DNA from: Pampinifervens sp037481935
Lineage (GTDB): Bacteria > Aquificota > Aquificia > Aquificales > Aquificaceae
Length of the DNA stretch: 64,000 nt
Direction: 5' to 3'
Assembly: GCF_046159715.1 (NCBI RefSeq)
Contig: NZ_JBJXCT010000002.1
Span: forward strand, 1-64,000
The translations under genes and the position numbers were made by a program. This document shows positions 7,882 through 16,503 of the stretch, piece after piece (the first letter of the stretch is position 1; the number at the start of each line of letters is the position of its first letter). Below the pieces are notes generated by a model. It was given only the letters and a program-made list of their open reading frames with translations. It searched no databases and had not been told where the DNA came from.

Positions 7882-9161
7882 GGGCAGTCTACCTCTTTAA
7901 AAGAGACCTCAGAGTAAAGGACAACAGAGGGCTAGCCCTTGCGTCAAAAAATCACAGAGAAATAGTGCCTGTGTTTATCTTTGACAGGGACATACTTACC
8001 ACCCTTAAGGTTGATTACAAGAGGCTGGGATATCTGGTGAGGGCTGTCGCCCTACTTTCCTCCCAGATAAGGCTCTACTGCCTGCAAGCAAGCACAGAAG
8101 AAGCCCTGAGAGAGGTCTTCAGAGTCGCAAAGCCCACCCATCTTTACACCACAGTCTCTTACAGCTGGAGCGGTGTGGAAAGAAACAGGGAAATACGGAA
8201 GCTCTGCAGGGAATACGGTGTGGAATATGTGGAGGTCTTTGACAACTTTCTTGCAGTGCCCGAGGCAATTCCGCAGAGGAAGGTATACACCCCTTTTTAT
8301 ACAGAGTGGACAAAGAAGGTTGACCTCTCTGAGACATCCCCAGAAAACTTTACCGTTCCCCAACTACCCCTTCCTGCTTTGAAGGACCTCAACCTTGACT
8401 ACAGCGACCCTTATCCCTTCTACCCAGAAGACTGCGAGAAAAGGCTCAGCACCTTTCCTTTTGAAAAATACGAAGAGCTCAGAAACTACCCTGCGGTTGA
8501 TGGCTCTTCAAGGCTTTCCCCCTGTATAAGGTTTGGGGTGCTTTCTCTGAGAGAAATCTATAAAAGGGCTCACCTCAGAAGTGAGCAGTTTATCAAGGAG
8601 CTTGCCTGGAGAGAGTTCTGGTATCACATAGCCCTTAACTTTCCCCAGTCCAGAGATCTTGAGTTTCAGGTAAAAAGGAGAAACATAAAGTGGGAAAACA
8701 GAAAAGAGCACATACGGGCCTTCTTTGAGGCAAGAACTGGCTATCCCATAGTGGACGCAGGCATAAGGCAGCTGGTAGAAGAAAAATGGCTTCACAACAG
8801 GATGAGAATGATAGTGGGCAGTTTTCTCACAAAGGTTCTGCTCGTAGACTGGAGGATTGGGGAAAAGTTCTTCATGGAGCATCTTCTGGACTACGACGAG
8901 GTGGTAAACACGGGAAACTGGCAGTGGACCGCCTCCGTAGGTGCAGACCCAAAACCCTTCAGGCTCTTTAATCCCATACTTCAGGCTCAGAGGTATGACC
9001 CCGACTGTGCGTACATAAAGACATATTTACCGGAGCTTTCAAAAGTGCCCTGCCATATGCTCCACGACCCCCTGAGCCACAGACTTCCCTACCACAGACC
9101 CATTGTAAACTACTACGAGAGGATAAAGCTGGCAAAGGAAGCCTACGGGCAAAAAGGCTAA
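7878..9161 (+). CDS. phrB: Deoxyribodipyrimidine photolyase (cryptochrome/photolyase family)
   Basis: A 427-residue light-driven DNA repair flavoprotein. An N-terminal alpha/beta antenna domain (VYLFKRDLRVKDNRGLALA) is followed by the helical FAD domain: 'LAWREFWYHIALNFP', 'TGYPIVDAGIRQL', 'EEKWLHNRMRMIVGSFLTK', 'DYDEVVNTGNWQWTASVGAD' and 'FNPILQAQRYDPD'. These contain the FAD contacts and the Trp residues of the electron path, so it looks active. It probably repairs cyclobutane pyrimidine dimers. It is the last gene of the rightward operon that contains the carotenoid-like flavoprotein and the histidine kinase, and it overlaps the convergent response-regulator gene by 4 nt. Confidence 0.92.
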   Translation: MRAVYLFKRDLRVKDNRGLALASKNHREIVPVFIFDRDILTTLKVDYKRLGYLVRAVALLSSQIRLYCLQASTEEALREVFRVAKPTHLYTTVSYSWSGVERNREIRKLCREYGVEYVEVFDNFLAVPEAIPQRKVYTPFYTEWTKKVDLSETSPENFTVPQLPLPALKDLNLDYSDPYPFYPEDCEKRLSTFPFEKYEELRNYPAVDGSSRLSPCIRFGVLSLREIYKRAHLRSEQFIKELAWREFWYHIALNFPQSRDLEFQVKRRNIKWENRKEHIRAFFEARTGYPIVDAGIRQLVEEKWLHNRMRMIVGSFLTKVLLVDWRIGEKFFMEHLLDYDEVVNTGNWQWTASVGADPKPFRLFNPILQAQRYDPDCAYIKTYLPELSKVPCHMLHDPLSHRLPYHRPIVNYYERIKLAKEAYGQKG

Positions 9162-9883
9162 ATGTTCAGGTATTCCCTGAGGGCTTTGGCACCCTCCCTG
9201 CTGGTCTTGAGGGTTTCGTTTATCTCCTTAAAGACTATCACATACTTACTCTGCTCTACGCTTTTTAGCTCTTTTACCTTGTTGAGGTTTACAAGATAGG
9301 ACCTGTGGACCCTGAAGAAGTTGTAGGGCCTGAGCTGTTCTTCTATCTCGTAGAGTTTCTTGCTAAGGGGCAAAAGCCCTTCCCTGGTTCTGACGCTTAC
9401 CTCTCCCATCTCCGCCTGCACGTAGTATATGTCCTCAGGGCTCAGGAATATGACCTTGTTGCCAATCCTTGCTGGTATTATGGGGCGTTCGTTTCTTATA
9501 AGGTTTATCACCTGCTGGGTGTTGTTTTTCTTTTCCAGCACTCTGTCTATGGCTTTGCTGAGGTCTTCCTGAGAAAAGGGCTTGAGAAGATAATCCACCG
9601 CAGAAACTCTGAAGGCTTCAAGGGCATATTCGCCGTATGCGGTGGTGAAGATGATGTATGGTCTTAGCCCCATAGACAGCAGCTCCTTTGCAAGGTCTAT
9701 ACCAGTTCCGTCGGGCAGTCTTATGTCAAGAAAAAGCACATCGGGCTTCTTTTCCTCTACCACCTTTATAGCCTCTTCGTAGGTGCCAGCCTCTCCCACC
9801 ACATCCAGCCTGCCGTCGCTTTTTATCATTCTCCTGAGCCTATGAACCGCAAGGGGCTCATCTTCAACTATAACAGCTCTCAT
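9158..9883 (-). CDS. LytTR-family response regulator
   Basis: A 241-residue two-domain regulator: a receiver domain at 1-120 with acidic E-D-E at 7-9, the phospho-acceptor Asp53 in 'VLFLDIRLPDGTG', Thr in 'IIFTTAYGEYALEAF' and Lys in 'DYLLKPF', then a LytTR DNA-binding domain (about 140-240) with 'YYVQAEMGEVSVRTREG' and 'FFRVHRSYLVNLNKV'. LytTR regulators bind paired direct repeats. ATG at 9883 starts exactly at the receiver motif. The nearest candidate kinase is the LytS-type protein at 5459-6445. It lies downstream of the copper-receptor gene on the same strand, with a hairpin between them. Confidence 0.9.
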   Translation of the reverse strand: MRAVIVEDEPLAVHRLRRMIKSDGRLDVVGEAGTYEEAIKVVEEKKPDVLFLDIRLPDGTGIDLAKELLSMGLRPYIIFTTAYGEYALEAFRVSAVDYLLKPFSQEDLSKAIDRVLEKKNNTQQVINLIRNERPIIPARIGNKVIFLSPEDIYYVQAEMGEVSVRTREGLLPLSKKLYEIEEQLRPYNFFRVHRSYLVNLNKVKELKSVEQSKYVIVFKEINETLKTSREGAKALREYLNI

Positions 9884-9949
9884 GTATTGTATATTCCATC
9901 CCTTTCTGTGCATTTTGCAACCAGTTTTTTACATTTCATATAAAAGGAG

Positions 9950-9972
9950 GGCTCCCCCACGGGAGAAGAGCC
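9950..9972 (-). terminator. Hairpin after the copper-receptor gene
   Basis: Read on the minus strand, GGCTC...GAGCC arms enclose a nested CTCCC/GGGAG pairing, followed by CTCCTTTTAT. It lies just after the receptor stop at 9995 and ahead of the response-regulator gene, so it probably ends or attenuates transcription of the copper operon. The U-tract is short. Confidence 0.45.
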
Positions 9973-9994
9973 TTGGGTATAGCCATGCGGGGCT

Positions 9995-12061
9995 TTAAAA
10001 GTGATAGCTTGCACTTACGTAAAAGCTCCTTCCGGGCTCTGGAACCTTCACTCCTGTGGCAAAGGGATTTCTTACATATGAAAGGTAGCTGTAGTATTTT
10101 TTGTCAAAGAGGTTTTCAACTCCGGCGTTTAATGTAAGCCCTCTGTAGCTTAAACCAGCCTTGAGGTTCACTATAGCCCATCCGGAGGTTTTCTGCTCTC
10201 TGAGGTCTGAATCTACCCTGTTCTGTGTGGCAGAGGCCACAGCCTCACCCTCCACATACCACATGCCAGTGTCATACCTTAGCCCGAGCCTGCCCCTGAG
10301 AGGTGGCACTTCCGCCACATCTCTGTCCGTTATACCAATAGCAGGTTTTCTGTCCTTTCTTCCCTCTACATAACTGGCACCTCCGAGAAGGAAAAGGTTG
10401 TTCCAGAGGTTGTATGTGGAGCTGAGCTCAAATCCCCAGAAACGTGCGTCTGTATTGGCGTAAGTCATTGCCCTACCGCCTGCGGGTGCAACCATGGGTA
10501 TTGGATTTACCACAGGTTTGTTGTTTACAGTTATATAGTCCTGCACATAACTTACAAAGATTGTGGCTTTTGTCAGAGACCTCTGGGTCTGGTGCTTGAG
10601 ACCCACATCAAGCTCGAGATTTTTTGAGGGTTTTAGCTCAGGATTACCTACCCATGCACAGTATGTATTCTGAGGTGGATTGCACATCATGGCCCTGTTG
10701 AGGGCAAAGTATCTTTCCTGCTGGTCTGGCACTCTTACTGCATAGCCAAGGCCAGTGAAAAGCTCAAGCTCCGGCGTAAGGTTGTAAAAGAGCTGAAGGT
10801 TTCCTGAGGGATATGTGTCCGTCTTTGAGGTGCTTCTTGTGTTGTGGTAGGCGTAGTAAAGGTTTGTATTCGCCTTTGAAGAGTCTGCCTCGCTTTTGGT
10901 GCTGTCAATCCTTAAACCAGCAATGACTCTGAGCTTTGGAGAGAAGGACTTTCTGTATTCTCCATAAACTCCAAAGTTTGTTATGTCAGCATCAGGAATG
11001 ATAAACTGACGCCCGTAGTTTCCAGCCATCTGGTTCCACATGTAATTAACTGCATCCCAGTTTCTCCTATAGGCTTCCATTCCAAGGGTAAAGTCAGCAA
11101 CCTTTGCCTCCAGCCTCCCTCCATAGGTTTTTGTCTTTGCATCGGTAGCCATAGAGTAGGGACCAGAAGGAGTTCCCATAAAAGTTCTGTATCTATTGTC
11201 CATCCAGTGGTCTACTTTTGTGTAGTAAAACTGGAATTCAAGGGATTTTAGAAGGTCGGATACCTTTCCTATGCTATATTTAAAATTGAACCTGTCAGTT
11301 TTGTCGTATATGGCGTCCATCATGAGAGCTGGATACAGCACATGTCTGGCATCCTGCCTTGTGTAGCCAAGTTCAACCTCGTGGTTTTCCAGGGGCTTAA
11401 AACCGAACTTTGTCCAGTATGTATTTATCTCAAAGGCTTTGGAGTTTATATACTGAGGTCTGTAGTTGGCATACTCTGTGATTCTCTTGCCATCCCCATC
11501 CTTGTAGGGCTTTGAATACCTGTAGGAATATCCTGCAAGACCGTAAAACCTCTCGTCCCTGTAAGAAACCACAGGAGAAAAGCTCCTGAAGTCAAAGGAG
11601 CCCAGCGTGGCGTTCAGCCTCAGTCTAAAGCCCATTTCTGGCTTTCTGGTCACTATGTTCACAAGACCCCCAAGGGAGCCCTGATGCCTTATGTCAAAGG
11701 GACCCTTTATCACCTCAATCGTTTCCACTTCAGAGAAGTCCACATGGAAGGCTGGCGGGTCCATTCTGTTGGGGCATGCACCGTGAACTTCAGATTCATC
11801 AATGAGCACGTTTATGTTGTCTCTCTGGAAGGCTCTTATGACCACATCGTTGGCTATTCCTGCTTTTCTCACCTTGTGGATTCCATCCAGCTTCTGGAGA
11901 GCCTCTCCCACATCCTTGGCAAAGGACTCTCTAACCTCCCTTATCTCAAGACTGTCCTTGAAGGTTTCTTTCTTGCCCTTGACCTCAACTTCTTTGAGTA
12001 AAAGCTCCTGAGAAAAGGCTGGAAAGCTAAGAATTGCACCAAGCAGAAGTGCTCTCTTCAT
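9995..12061 (-). CDS. TonB-dependent copper receptor (OprC/NosA type)
   Basis: A 688-residue outer-membrane receptor with a cleavable signal peptide (residues 1-18, ending A-F-S-Q), a plug domain (about 45-155) and a 22-strand barrel ending in aromatic Phe (S-A-S-Y-H-F). The plug carries H-G-A-C-P-N-R-M-D-P-P at 93-103, which I recall as the signature of the OprC/NosA copper-receptor subfamily (Cys/Met ligands). It probably imports copper, possibly for copper enzymes such as terminal oxidase or nitrous-oxide reductase, using TonB-ExbBD energy. A Shine-Dalgarno (GAGGAGG) precedes the start. It is the second gene behind the DsrE-like gene, under the promoter at 12546-12574. Confidence 0.87.
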   Translation of the reverse strand: MKRALLLGAILSFPAFSQELLLKEVEVKGKKETFKDSLEIREVRESFAKDVGEALQKLDGIHKVRKAGIANDVVIRAFQRDNINVLIDESEVHGACPNRMDPPAFHVDFSEVETIEVIKGPFDIRHQGSLGGLVNIVTRKPEMGFRLRLNATLGSFDFRSFSPVVSYRDERFYGLAGYSYRYSKPYKDGDGKRITEYANYRPQYINSKAFEINTYWTKFGFKPLENHEVELGYTRQDARHVLYPALMMDAIYDKTDRFNFKYSIGKVSDLLKSLEFQFYYTKVDHWMDNRYRTFMGTPSGPYSMATDAKTKTYGGRLEAKVADFTLGMEAYRRNWDAVNYMWNQMAGNYGRQFIIPDADITNFGVYGEYRKSFSPKLRVIAGLRIDSTKSEADSSKANTNLYYAYHNTRSTSKTDTYPSGNLQLFYNLTPELELFTGLGYAVRVPDQQERYFALNRAMMCNPPQNTYCAWVGNPELKPSKNLELDVGLKHQTQRSLTKATIFVSYVQDYITVNNKPVVNPIPMVAPAGGRAMTYANTDARFWGFELSSTYNLWNNLFLLGGASYVEGRKDRKPAIGITDRDVAEVPPLRGRLGLRYDTGMWYVEGEAVASATQNRVDSDLREQKTSGWAIVNLKAGLSYRGLTLNAGVENLFDKKYYSYLSYVRNPFATGVKVPEPGRSFYVSASYHF

Positions 12062-12073
12062 TTCTATACCTCC

Positions 12074-12514
12074 TCACCAGGATATGACCCTCACTCTGTC
12101 TTCTGAAAGGAGACCAAAGATGGTATCTGGCTTTCCAAATTCTGCGCCCTCTATGAGCTCCCTGACTCCCAGCATCTGAGCACAGTGAGGACATACATAG
12201 ACTTTCCCGCCCTTTGATATGAAGTCTCTGAGCATCTTCCCTGTCTGAGCGTGTTTTGCCTTGGCATCTGCAAGTCTTACACCTTCCGAGTTGAGCCAGA
12301 GAACTGTTTCATTGCCCCTCTGAAGGGATATGGTGGCGAACCTTATAGCCATGAGGGCTGAAGGTGCTTTGTCCCTTGTAAGGTTTACCACCACCTTGAT
12401 GTTATCCTGAGCCTGCTGTTGCTGATGCTGTTGGTGGGAGTGTGCCAGGCTTTGCTGTGAAAGGGCGGGCATTACACCCAGGATACCTGCCACAAGCAGT
12501 GTTCTGATTCTCAT
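12074..12514 (-). CDS. Periplasmic DsrE-like protein with His/Gln-rich leader and C-P-H-C motif
   Basis: A 146-residue protein with a signal peptide (1-24), then a His/Gln-rich stretch (H-S-H-Q-Q-H-Q-Q-Q-Q) and a DsrE/DsrF-like domain ('IKVVVNLTRDKAPSALMAIRFA', 'GGKVYVCPHCAQMLGV'). The C-P-H-C at 108-111 and the histidines could bind a soft metal. It is the first gene of the copper-receptor operon, 12 nt ahead of the receptor start, so a periplasmic copper-handling role is a reasonable inference. DsrE proteins otherwise serve in sulfur transfer, and a sulfur role cannot be excluded. It has a good Shine-Dalgarno (TTGGAGG) and a near-consensus promoter. Confidence 0.75.
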   Translation of the reverse strand: MRIRTLLVAGILGVMPALSQQSLAHSHQQHQQQQAQDNIKVVVNLTRDKAPSALMAIRFATISLQRGNETVLWLNSEGVRLADAKAKHAQTGKMLRDFISKGGKVYVCPHCAQMLGVRELIEGAEFGKPDTIFGLLSEDRVRVISW

Positions 12515-12531
12515 GATTTTACCTCCAATTT

Positions 12532-12574
12532 AATGTTTAATTAACATTGTAATGCACAATATGACCTCTGTCAA
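12532..12574 (-). promoter_or_regulatory. Near-consensus sigma-70 promoter with palindrome over the -10 region
   Basis: On the minus strand: TTGACA (12574-12569), 17-bp spacer, TACAAT (12551-12546). A palindrome AATGTT-N5-AACATT at 12532-12548 overlaps the end of the -10 and the predicted start site. This is the classical position for a repressor operator. It drives the DsrE-like/copper-receptor operon; the regulator is unknown. Confidence 0.75.
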
Positions 12575-12596
12575 GGTTTAAAAGAAGAGTCAAGAG

Positions 12597-13103
12597 TTAC
12601 TTATAGACCTTTCTTCTGAAAAGGTCTTTGGGGGATATAAGCCTTTCAAGAAAAACCCTGCCCTCAAGGTGGTCCAGTTCATGTTGAATTACCACAGCCT
12701 CAAAGCCCTCCGTTTCAAACTCCACAGGTTCTCCTCTCTGGTCAAGTGCCCTTACCCTTATCCAGTAATGTCTCTTTACATTTCCCGTATAGTCTGGAAC
12801 GCTCAGACAGCCTTCCCTTACTACCAGTTCACCATCCTGCTGGACTATCTGGGGGTTTATGAGCACCATAAGTCCATGGCTAAGTTTGTTTTCCTTATGT
12901 TTTGAGCCAGAAGTGTCCACTACTATTATCCTCTTGTGGACGCCCACCTGTGGGGACGCTATACCCACACAACTTGGAGATGTTTTCATGGTGTAGATGA
13001 GGTCCTCAACAAAGTCTTGCAGTTTCTTGTCAAAGGATACCACCTCAAGGGAAGGCACCTTTAACCTTTCATCGGGATAGGTTATTATGGGAAGTCTCCT
13101 CAC
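12597..13103 (-). CDS. def: Peptide deformylase
   Basis: Removes the N-formyl group from nascent proteins. The 168-residue enzyme has all three motifs: G-I-A-S-P-Q-V-G at 47-54 (the usual form is G-x-G-L-A-A-x-Q, so the Ala/Ala pair is replaced by Ser/Pro), E-G-C-L-S-V-P at 97-103 with metal ligand Cys99, and H-E-L-D-H at 141-145 giving the other two ligands and catalytic Glu142. The start overlaps the ACT-domain gene by 4 nt (ATGA), so the two form an operon. Confidence 0.94.
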   Translation of the reverse strand: MRRLPIITYPDERLKVPSLEVVSFDKKLQDFVEDLIYTMKTSPSCVGIASPQVGVHKRIIVVDTSGSKHKENKLSHGLMVLINPQIVQQDGELVVREGCLSVPDYTGNVKRHYWIRVRALDQRGEPVEFETEGFEAVVIQHELDHLEGRVFLERLISPKDLFRRKVYK

Positions 13104-13618
13104 AGCTTTTCTTCCTCTTCCCTCTCTATGCTTATGTCTACGCCCATTGATTCCCTTAATCTTTCAAGCTCAGGCCTGAGAACCTCCTCCATATCTTCCT
13201 TCCCCTCAGCCTCTATGACCATCACATAGAGATTTCCCCTCTTTTCTGTCCTAAGGTCGCTGATGTTTAGCCCAAGGTCTGCAAGCGTAGATGTAACTCT
13301 GTAGACTATCCCCGGCCTGTCAGAACCGAAGACGATTATCCTGTAAATTGCCTCCGTCTGAGGATAGACTACCTCCTCCAGTTCCCTGCACACCATAAAA
13401 AGCTCGTAATTCTGTCCAACTTCCTGAAGACTCTGAAGTATATCTTCTGCGGTTGTATCTCTTTCAGAGGCAACTATGAGCATTATGGTAAATTCACCGT
13501 TGAGCCTGGTCATGGAAGAGTCCTCAAGGTTCAGACCCATCCTATAAAGAGCCTTTGAAACACCTGCAACTATGCCGGGTCTGTCCTTACCAAATATGGA
13601 GAGGATAAAAAACTTCAT
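13100..13618 (-). CDS. Two-ACT-domain regulatory protein (GcvR-like)
   Basis: A 172-residue protein made of two ACT domains: residues 1-80 (FFILSIFGKDRPGIVAGVSKAL) and about 90-165 (YRIIVFGSDRPGIVYRVTSTLADLG). Both begin with the 'G-x-D-R-P-G-I-V' ligand-binding turn. Tandem ACT proteins of this size resemble the glycine-cleavage repressor GcvR, which binds amino acids and partners with a DNA-binding protein; no such partner is nearby. It lies upstream of def with a 4-nt overlap, and 14 nt from the divergent gene at 13633. Confidence 0.8.
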   Translation of the reverse strand: MKFFILSIFGKDRPGIVAGVSKALYRMGLNLEDSSMTRLNGEFTIMLIVASERDTTAEDILQSLQEVGQNYELFMVCRELEEVVYPQTEAIYRIIVFGSDRPGIVYRVTSTLADLGLNISDLRTEKRGNLYVMVIEAEGKEDMEEVLRPELERLRESMGVDISIEREEEEKL

Positions 13619-13632
13619 GCTAAGATTTTAAT

Positions 13633-13944
13633 ATGGATGAGCTGGAATTTCACATATCAGAAGTGGCAAGAATCCTCGGTCTTGCAGAGCCCATGGGTTT
13701 TATGCTTTCTTACGAATTTGGAGACATATGGATAGATGTCTATATGGAAAAAACCTCTGAGGGTTGGGCTGGCAGGACCTACACCATAAGCGTTCCCAGA
13801 GAAAAGGCTGGCAGGCTCCAGAAGCTGGTGGAAAGCATAGGGGGTGCGCCTGAGGATGTAATGTCAGACTCTGAGAGGGCTTATGTGAGCCTCTCTTACG
13901 AGGACTGGGAATCTGCAAGTCCTGTTATAATGAGCCTACTATGA
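13633..13944 (+). CDS. Conserved-looking hypothetical protein (103 residues)
   Basis: An acidic soluble protein that I do not recognise. It has no signal peptide, transmembrane segment or cysteine cluster. The middle portion (G-D-I-W-I-D-V-Y-M and T-Y-T-I-S-V-P) suggests alternating beta strands, and the C-terminal half looks helical. Its TGA overlaps the ATG of the dehydrogenase at 13941, so it is likely co-translated with it. There is no clear Shine-Dalgarno; a TAAGAT hexamer at 13621-13626 ends 6 nt before the ATG. Confidence 0.6.
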   Translation: MDELEFHISEVARILGLAEPMGFMLSYEFGDIWIDVYMEKTSEGWAGRTYTISVPREKAGRLQKLVESIGGAPEDVMSDSERAYVSLSYEDWESASPVIMSLL

Positions 13945-14819
13945 GACTGGGTTTTATAGGACTTGGAAGCCTTGGAAGGGCAATAGTAAAGAGGCTTGTG
14001 GAGCAGGGTGTTGATGTGCTACTCTGGAACAGGACAAGGGAGAAGGCACTTGAGCTTGGTCTTCCAGTTGTGGAAAGTCCTGCGGACCTCATAAGGCAGG
14101 TGGACAGGGTTTTTATCATAGTCTTTGACTCTCAGGCTTCTGAGGAGGTAATATTTGGAAAGGGAGGGCTGGTTGAAGGTGGAGTTAAGGGCAAAACCAT
14201 AGTGGATATGACCACAAACCACTATGCCTACGCCCGAACCGCCTACGAAGAGCTCAGTAAACTGGGTGCCTTCTACCTTGATGCACCCATACTTGGAAGC
14301 GTTATACCTGCCCAGAAGGGTGAGCTCACGGTGCTTGTAGGCGGGGACAGGGAAAGGTTTGAGGAAAACAGGCACATCTTTGAAAAGTTCTGCAAAAACA
14401 TATTCTACGTGGGAACCGCTGGCAATGCCAGCAAACTCAAACTCATAAACAACATAGTCCTGGGAGGCTTCATGCAGGTTCTCTCTGAGGCAATAGCCCT
14501 CGGGGAGCTGGCTGGCTTTAGCAGGGAACTACTTATAAACATACTTGAGAGCGGTGCAGGAAAATCCTACCTTCTTGAGGTTAAGAAAAAGAAACTCCTT
14601 GAAAAGGACTATTCGGTTCACTTCTCAGTGGACCTCATACACAAGGACCTCCACTATGCAGAGGACATGATAAAGGACCTCGGAGCCTTTAGTTTCAGCG
14701 TGCAGAATGTAAAGAACGCCTACGCCCTCGCTAAATATCTGGGAATGGGGGGTGAGGACTTTTCAGTCCTCGTGGAGCTCTACAGAAGGCTCAGAGCTCA
14801 AAATCCTTCAGATACTTAG
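13941..14819 (+). CDS. 3-hydroxyisobutyrate dehydrogenase / glyoxylate reductase family protein
   Basis: A 292-residue beta-hydroxyacid dehydrogenase: N-terminal Rossmann motif G-L-G-S-L-G at residues 7-12, NADP-type 'WNRTREKA', then 'DAPILGSVIPAQKGELTVLVGG' (substrate region) and 'GNASKLKLINNIVLGGFMQVLSEA', which carries the catalytic Lys. Known substrates in the family include 3-hydroxyisobutyrate, tartronate semialdehyde, succinic semialdehyde and glyoxylate; the sequence does not tell which. It is coupled to the upstream hypothetical by ATGA and runs 29 nt into the 3' end of the convergent rpoD gene. Confidence 0.82.
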   Translation: MRLGFIGLGSLGRAIVKRLVEQGVDVLLWNRTREKALELGLPVVESPADLIRQVDRVFIIVFDSQASEEVIFGKGGLVEGGVKGKTIVDMTTNHYAYARTAYEELSKLGAFYLDAPILGSVIPAQKGELTVLVGGDRERFEENRHIFEKFCKNIFYVGTAGNASKLKLINNIVLGGFMQVLSEAIALGELAGFSRELLINILESGAGKSYLLEVKKKKLLEKDYSVHFSVDLIHKDLHYAEDMIKDLGAFSFSVQNVKNAYALAKYLGMGGEDFSVLVELYRRLRAQNPSDT

Positions 14820-16503
14820 CCCTTGCAGGGTGCCTGAGCTTTCTTATGGCCTTTGTCTCGAGCTGTCTTATCCTTTCCCTTGTCACGTTAAACATCTTAC
14901 CTATCTGTTCAAGGGTATACTCTATGCCATCCACAAGACCGTATCTATACATGAGTATCTCCTTCTCCTTTTCTCCAAGGGTGCTGAGCACCTTTATGAG
15001 CTGTTCCCTGAGAAGTCTTCTTGAAACCTGTTCTTCGGGGGATGGCACGCTCTTATCCTCTATAAAGTCCCTCAGGTGGGTTTCCTCATCGTCGCCTATA
15101 GGGGTCTCAAGGGAGACAGGCTCCTGAGAAACTCTCATTACCTTTCTCGCCTTTTCCGGTGATATGCCCAGATACTTGGCAATTTCCTCGGCGGTGGGCT
15201 CCCTGCCCAGCTCCTGAAAGAGCTTTTTGTGTGCCTTTGTTATGTCGTTTATGGTCTCTATCATGTGGACGGGTATGCGTATGGTCCTTGCCTGGTCCGC
15301 TATTGCCCTTGTTATCGCCTGACGAATCCACCATGTGGCGTAGGTGGAGAACTTGTAGCCCTTTCTGTAATCGTATTTGTCCACAGCCTTCATAAGACCA
15401 ATGTTTCCTTCCTGTATGAGGTCAAGGAAGTGAAGCCCTCTGTTTACATACTTTTTGGCTATTGAGACCACAAGCCTCAGGTTGCACTTTACCATAACCT
15501 GTTTTGCCTGAGTTACCCTTGTCCTCCCCTCTCTTATTATGTGTATGACCCTCTGAAGCTCCTCGGGAAGGATTCCCATCTCACGCCTCAGTTCCTCTAT
15601 CTCCCTCCTGAGAGTAAGGTATTCATCCCTTAACATATGAAACCTTGCAAAGCCATAACCTGCCCTTTCAGCCTTTTTTTGCAAGAGGGGGTCTTCATCG
15701 TATTTCTGTATGAGTTCCTCTATGTCCGGATGTATGCTCTCCAGCTTCTTTTTTCTGACTTCAAACTCTTTGAGCTTTCTTGTGTATCTGTTGTAGAGGT
15801 TCAGAAGCTCGTCCGCAATGCGTTCAAACTTGGAATGCTTGAGCTTCATATCTTTCAGTATCCTGTTCATTCTGGCGTGTCTTCTCAGATATTCCTTCTT
15901 GTATTCTGGTGTCGCGTAAAAAAGGTAAGAGTCTCTCCAGTAAAGAGCCTCTTTGTATGCCTTTGCCAGCTCAAAGCCCTTTTCTATGAAGTATCTCTCT
16001 AAATGTTCATGGCTTTCTTCATATTCCTCAAGGGTCTTGCTCTCATCCACTGTGTCCATGAGGTCACTGGCTTTTAGCTTGCCGTTGCATACCTCCCCCC
16101 AGTCTTTCAGAACCCTGTCTATCAGAAAAGAGGTTCTCAAAAGTCCCCTTCTCATTACCTTTCTTCCAATCTCTATCTGCCTTGCATACATTATCTCCTC
16201 TTCCCTCTTGAGAAGGGGTATCTTGCCCATATCTTTGAGATACAGCCTCACCGGGTCTCCATCCTTACCTGTAAGAAGAAGGCTCTCAGTGGAAACAGTA
16301 AATGCCTCATCCTTTTCCAGCTCTTCTACAGCCTCCTCTGTTTCCACTATCTTTACGCCCCTCTCCTGAAGGAAGTCCATTATTTCTTCGTAAAGCTCCG
16401 TGTCCACAAGCTCAGGTCCAAGAAGGTCGTTAATCTCGTCGTAGGTCACATACCCCTTTTCACTGATATCAATAAGCTTCTTCATGAGCTGCTTGTAAAT
16501 CAT
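14791..16503 (-). CDS. rpoD: Primary RNA polymerase sigma factor (sigma-70/RpoD)
   Basis: The housekeeping sigma factor, 570 residues. An N-terminal region 1.1-like domain (1-60) is followed by region 1.2 ('DPVRLYLKDMGKIPLL'), a non-conserved segment, then regions 2.1-2.4 ('LRLVVSIAKKYVNRGLHFLDLIQEGNIGLMKAVDKYDYRKGYKFSTYATWWIRQAI'-type blocks), region 3 ('RIPVHMIETINDI') and region 4 with the HTH ('LEQIGKMFNVTRERIRQLE'). Regions 2.4 and 4.2 are intact, in line with the TTGACA/TATAAT promoters seen in this window. A strong Shine-Dalgarno (AAAGGAGG) lies inside the 3' end of a 47-codon ORF whose TGA overlaps this ATG. Confidence 0.96.
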   Translation of the reverse strand: MIYKQLMKKLIDISEKGYVTYDEINDLLGPELVDTELYEEIMDFLQERGVKIVETEEAVEELEKDEAFTVSTESLLLTGKDGDPVRLYLKDMGKIPLLKREEEIMYARQIEIGRKVMRRGLLRTSFLIDRVLKDWGEVCNGKLKASDLMDTVDESKTLEEYEESHEHLERYFIEKGFELAKAYKEALYWRDSYLFYATPEYKKEYLRRHARMNRILKDMKLKHSKFERIADELLNLYNRYTRKLKEFEVRKKKLESIHPDIEELIQKYDEDPLLQKKAERAGYGFARFHMLRDEYLTLRREIEELRREMGILPEELQRVIHIIREGRTRVTQAKQVMVKCNLRLVVSIAKKYVNRGLHFLDLIQEGNIGLMKAVDKYDYRKGYKFSTYATWWIRQAITRAIADQARTIRIPVHMIETINDITKAHKKLFQELGREPTAEEIAKYLGISPEKARKVMRVSQEPVSLETPIGDDEETHLRDFIEDKSVPSPEEQVSRRLLREQLIKVLSTLGEKEKEILMYRYGLVDGIEYTLEQIGKMFNVTRERIRQLETKAIRKLRHPARAKYLKDFEL

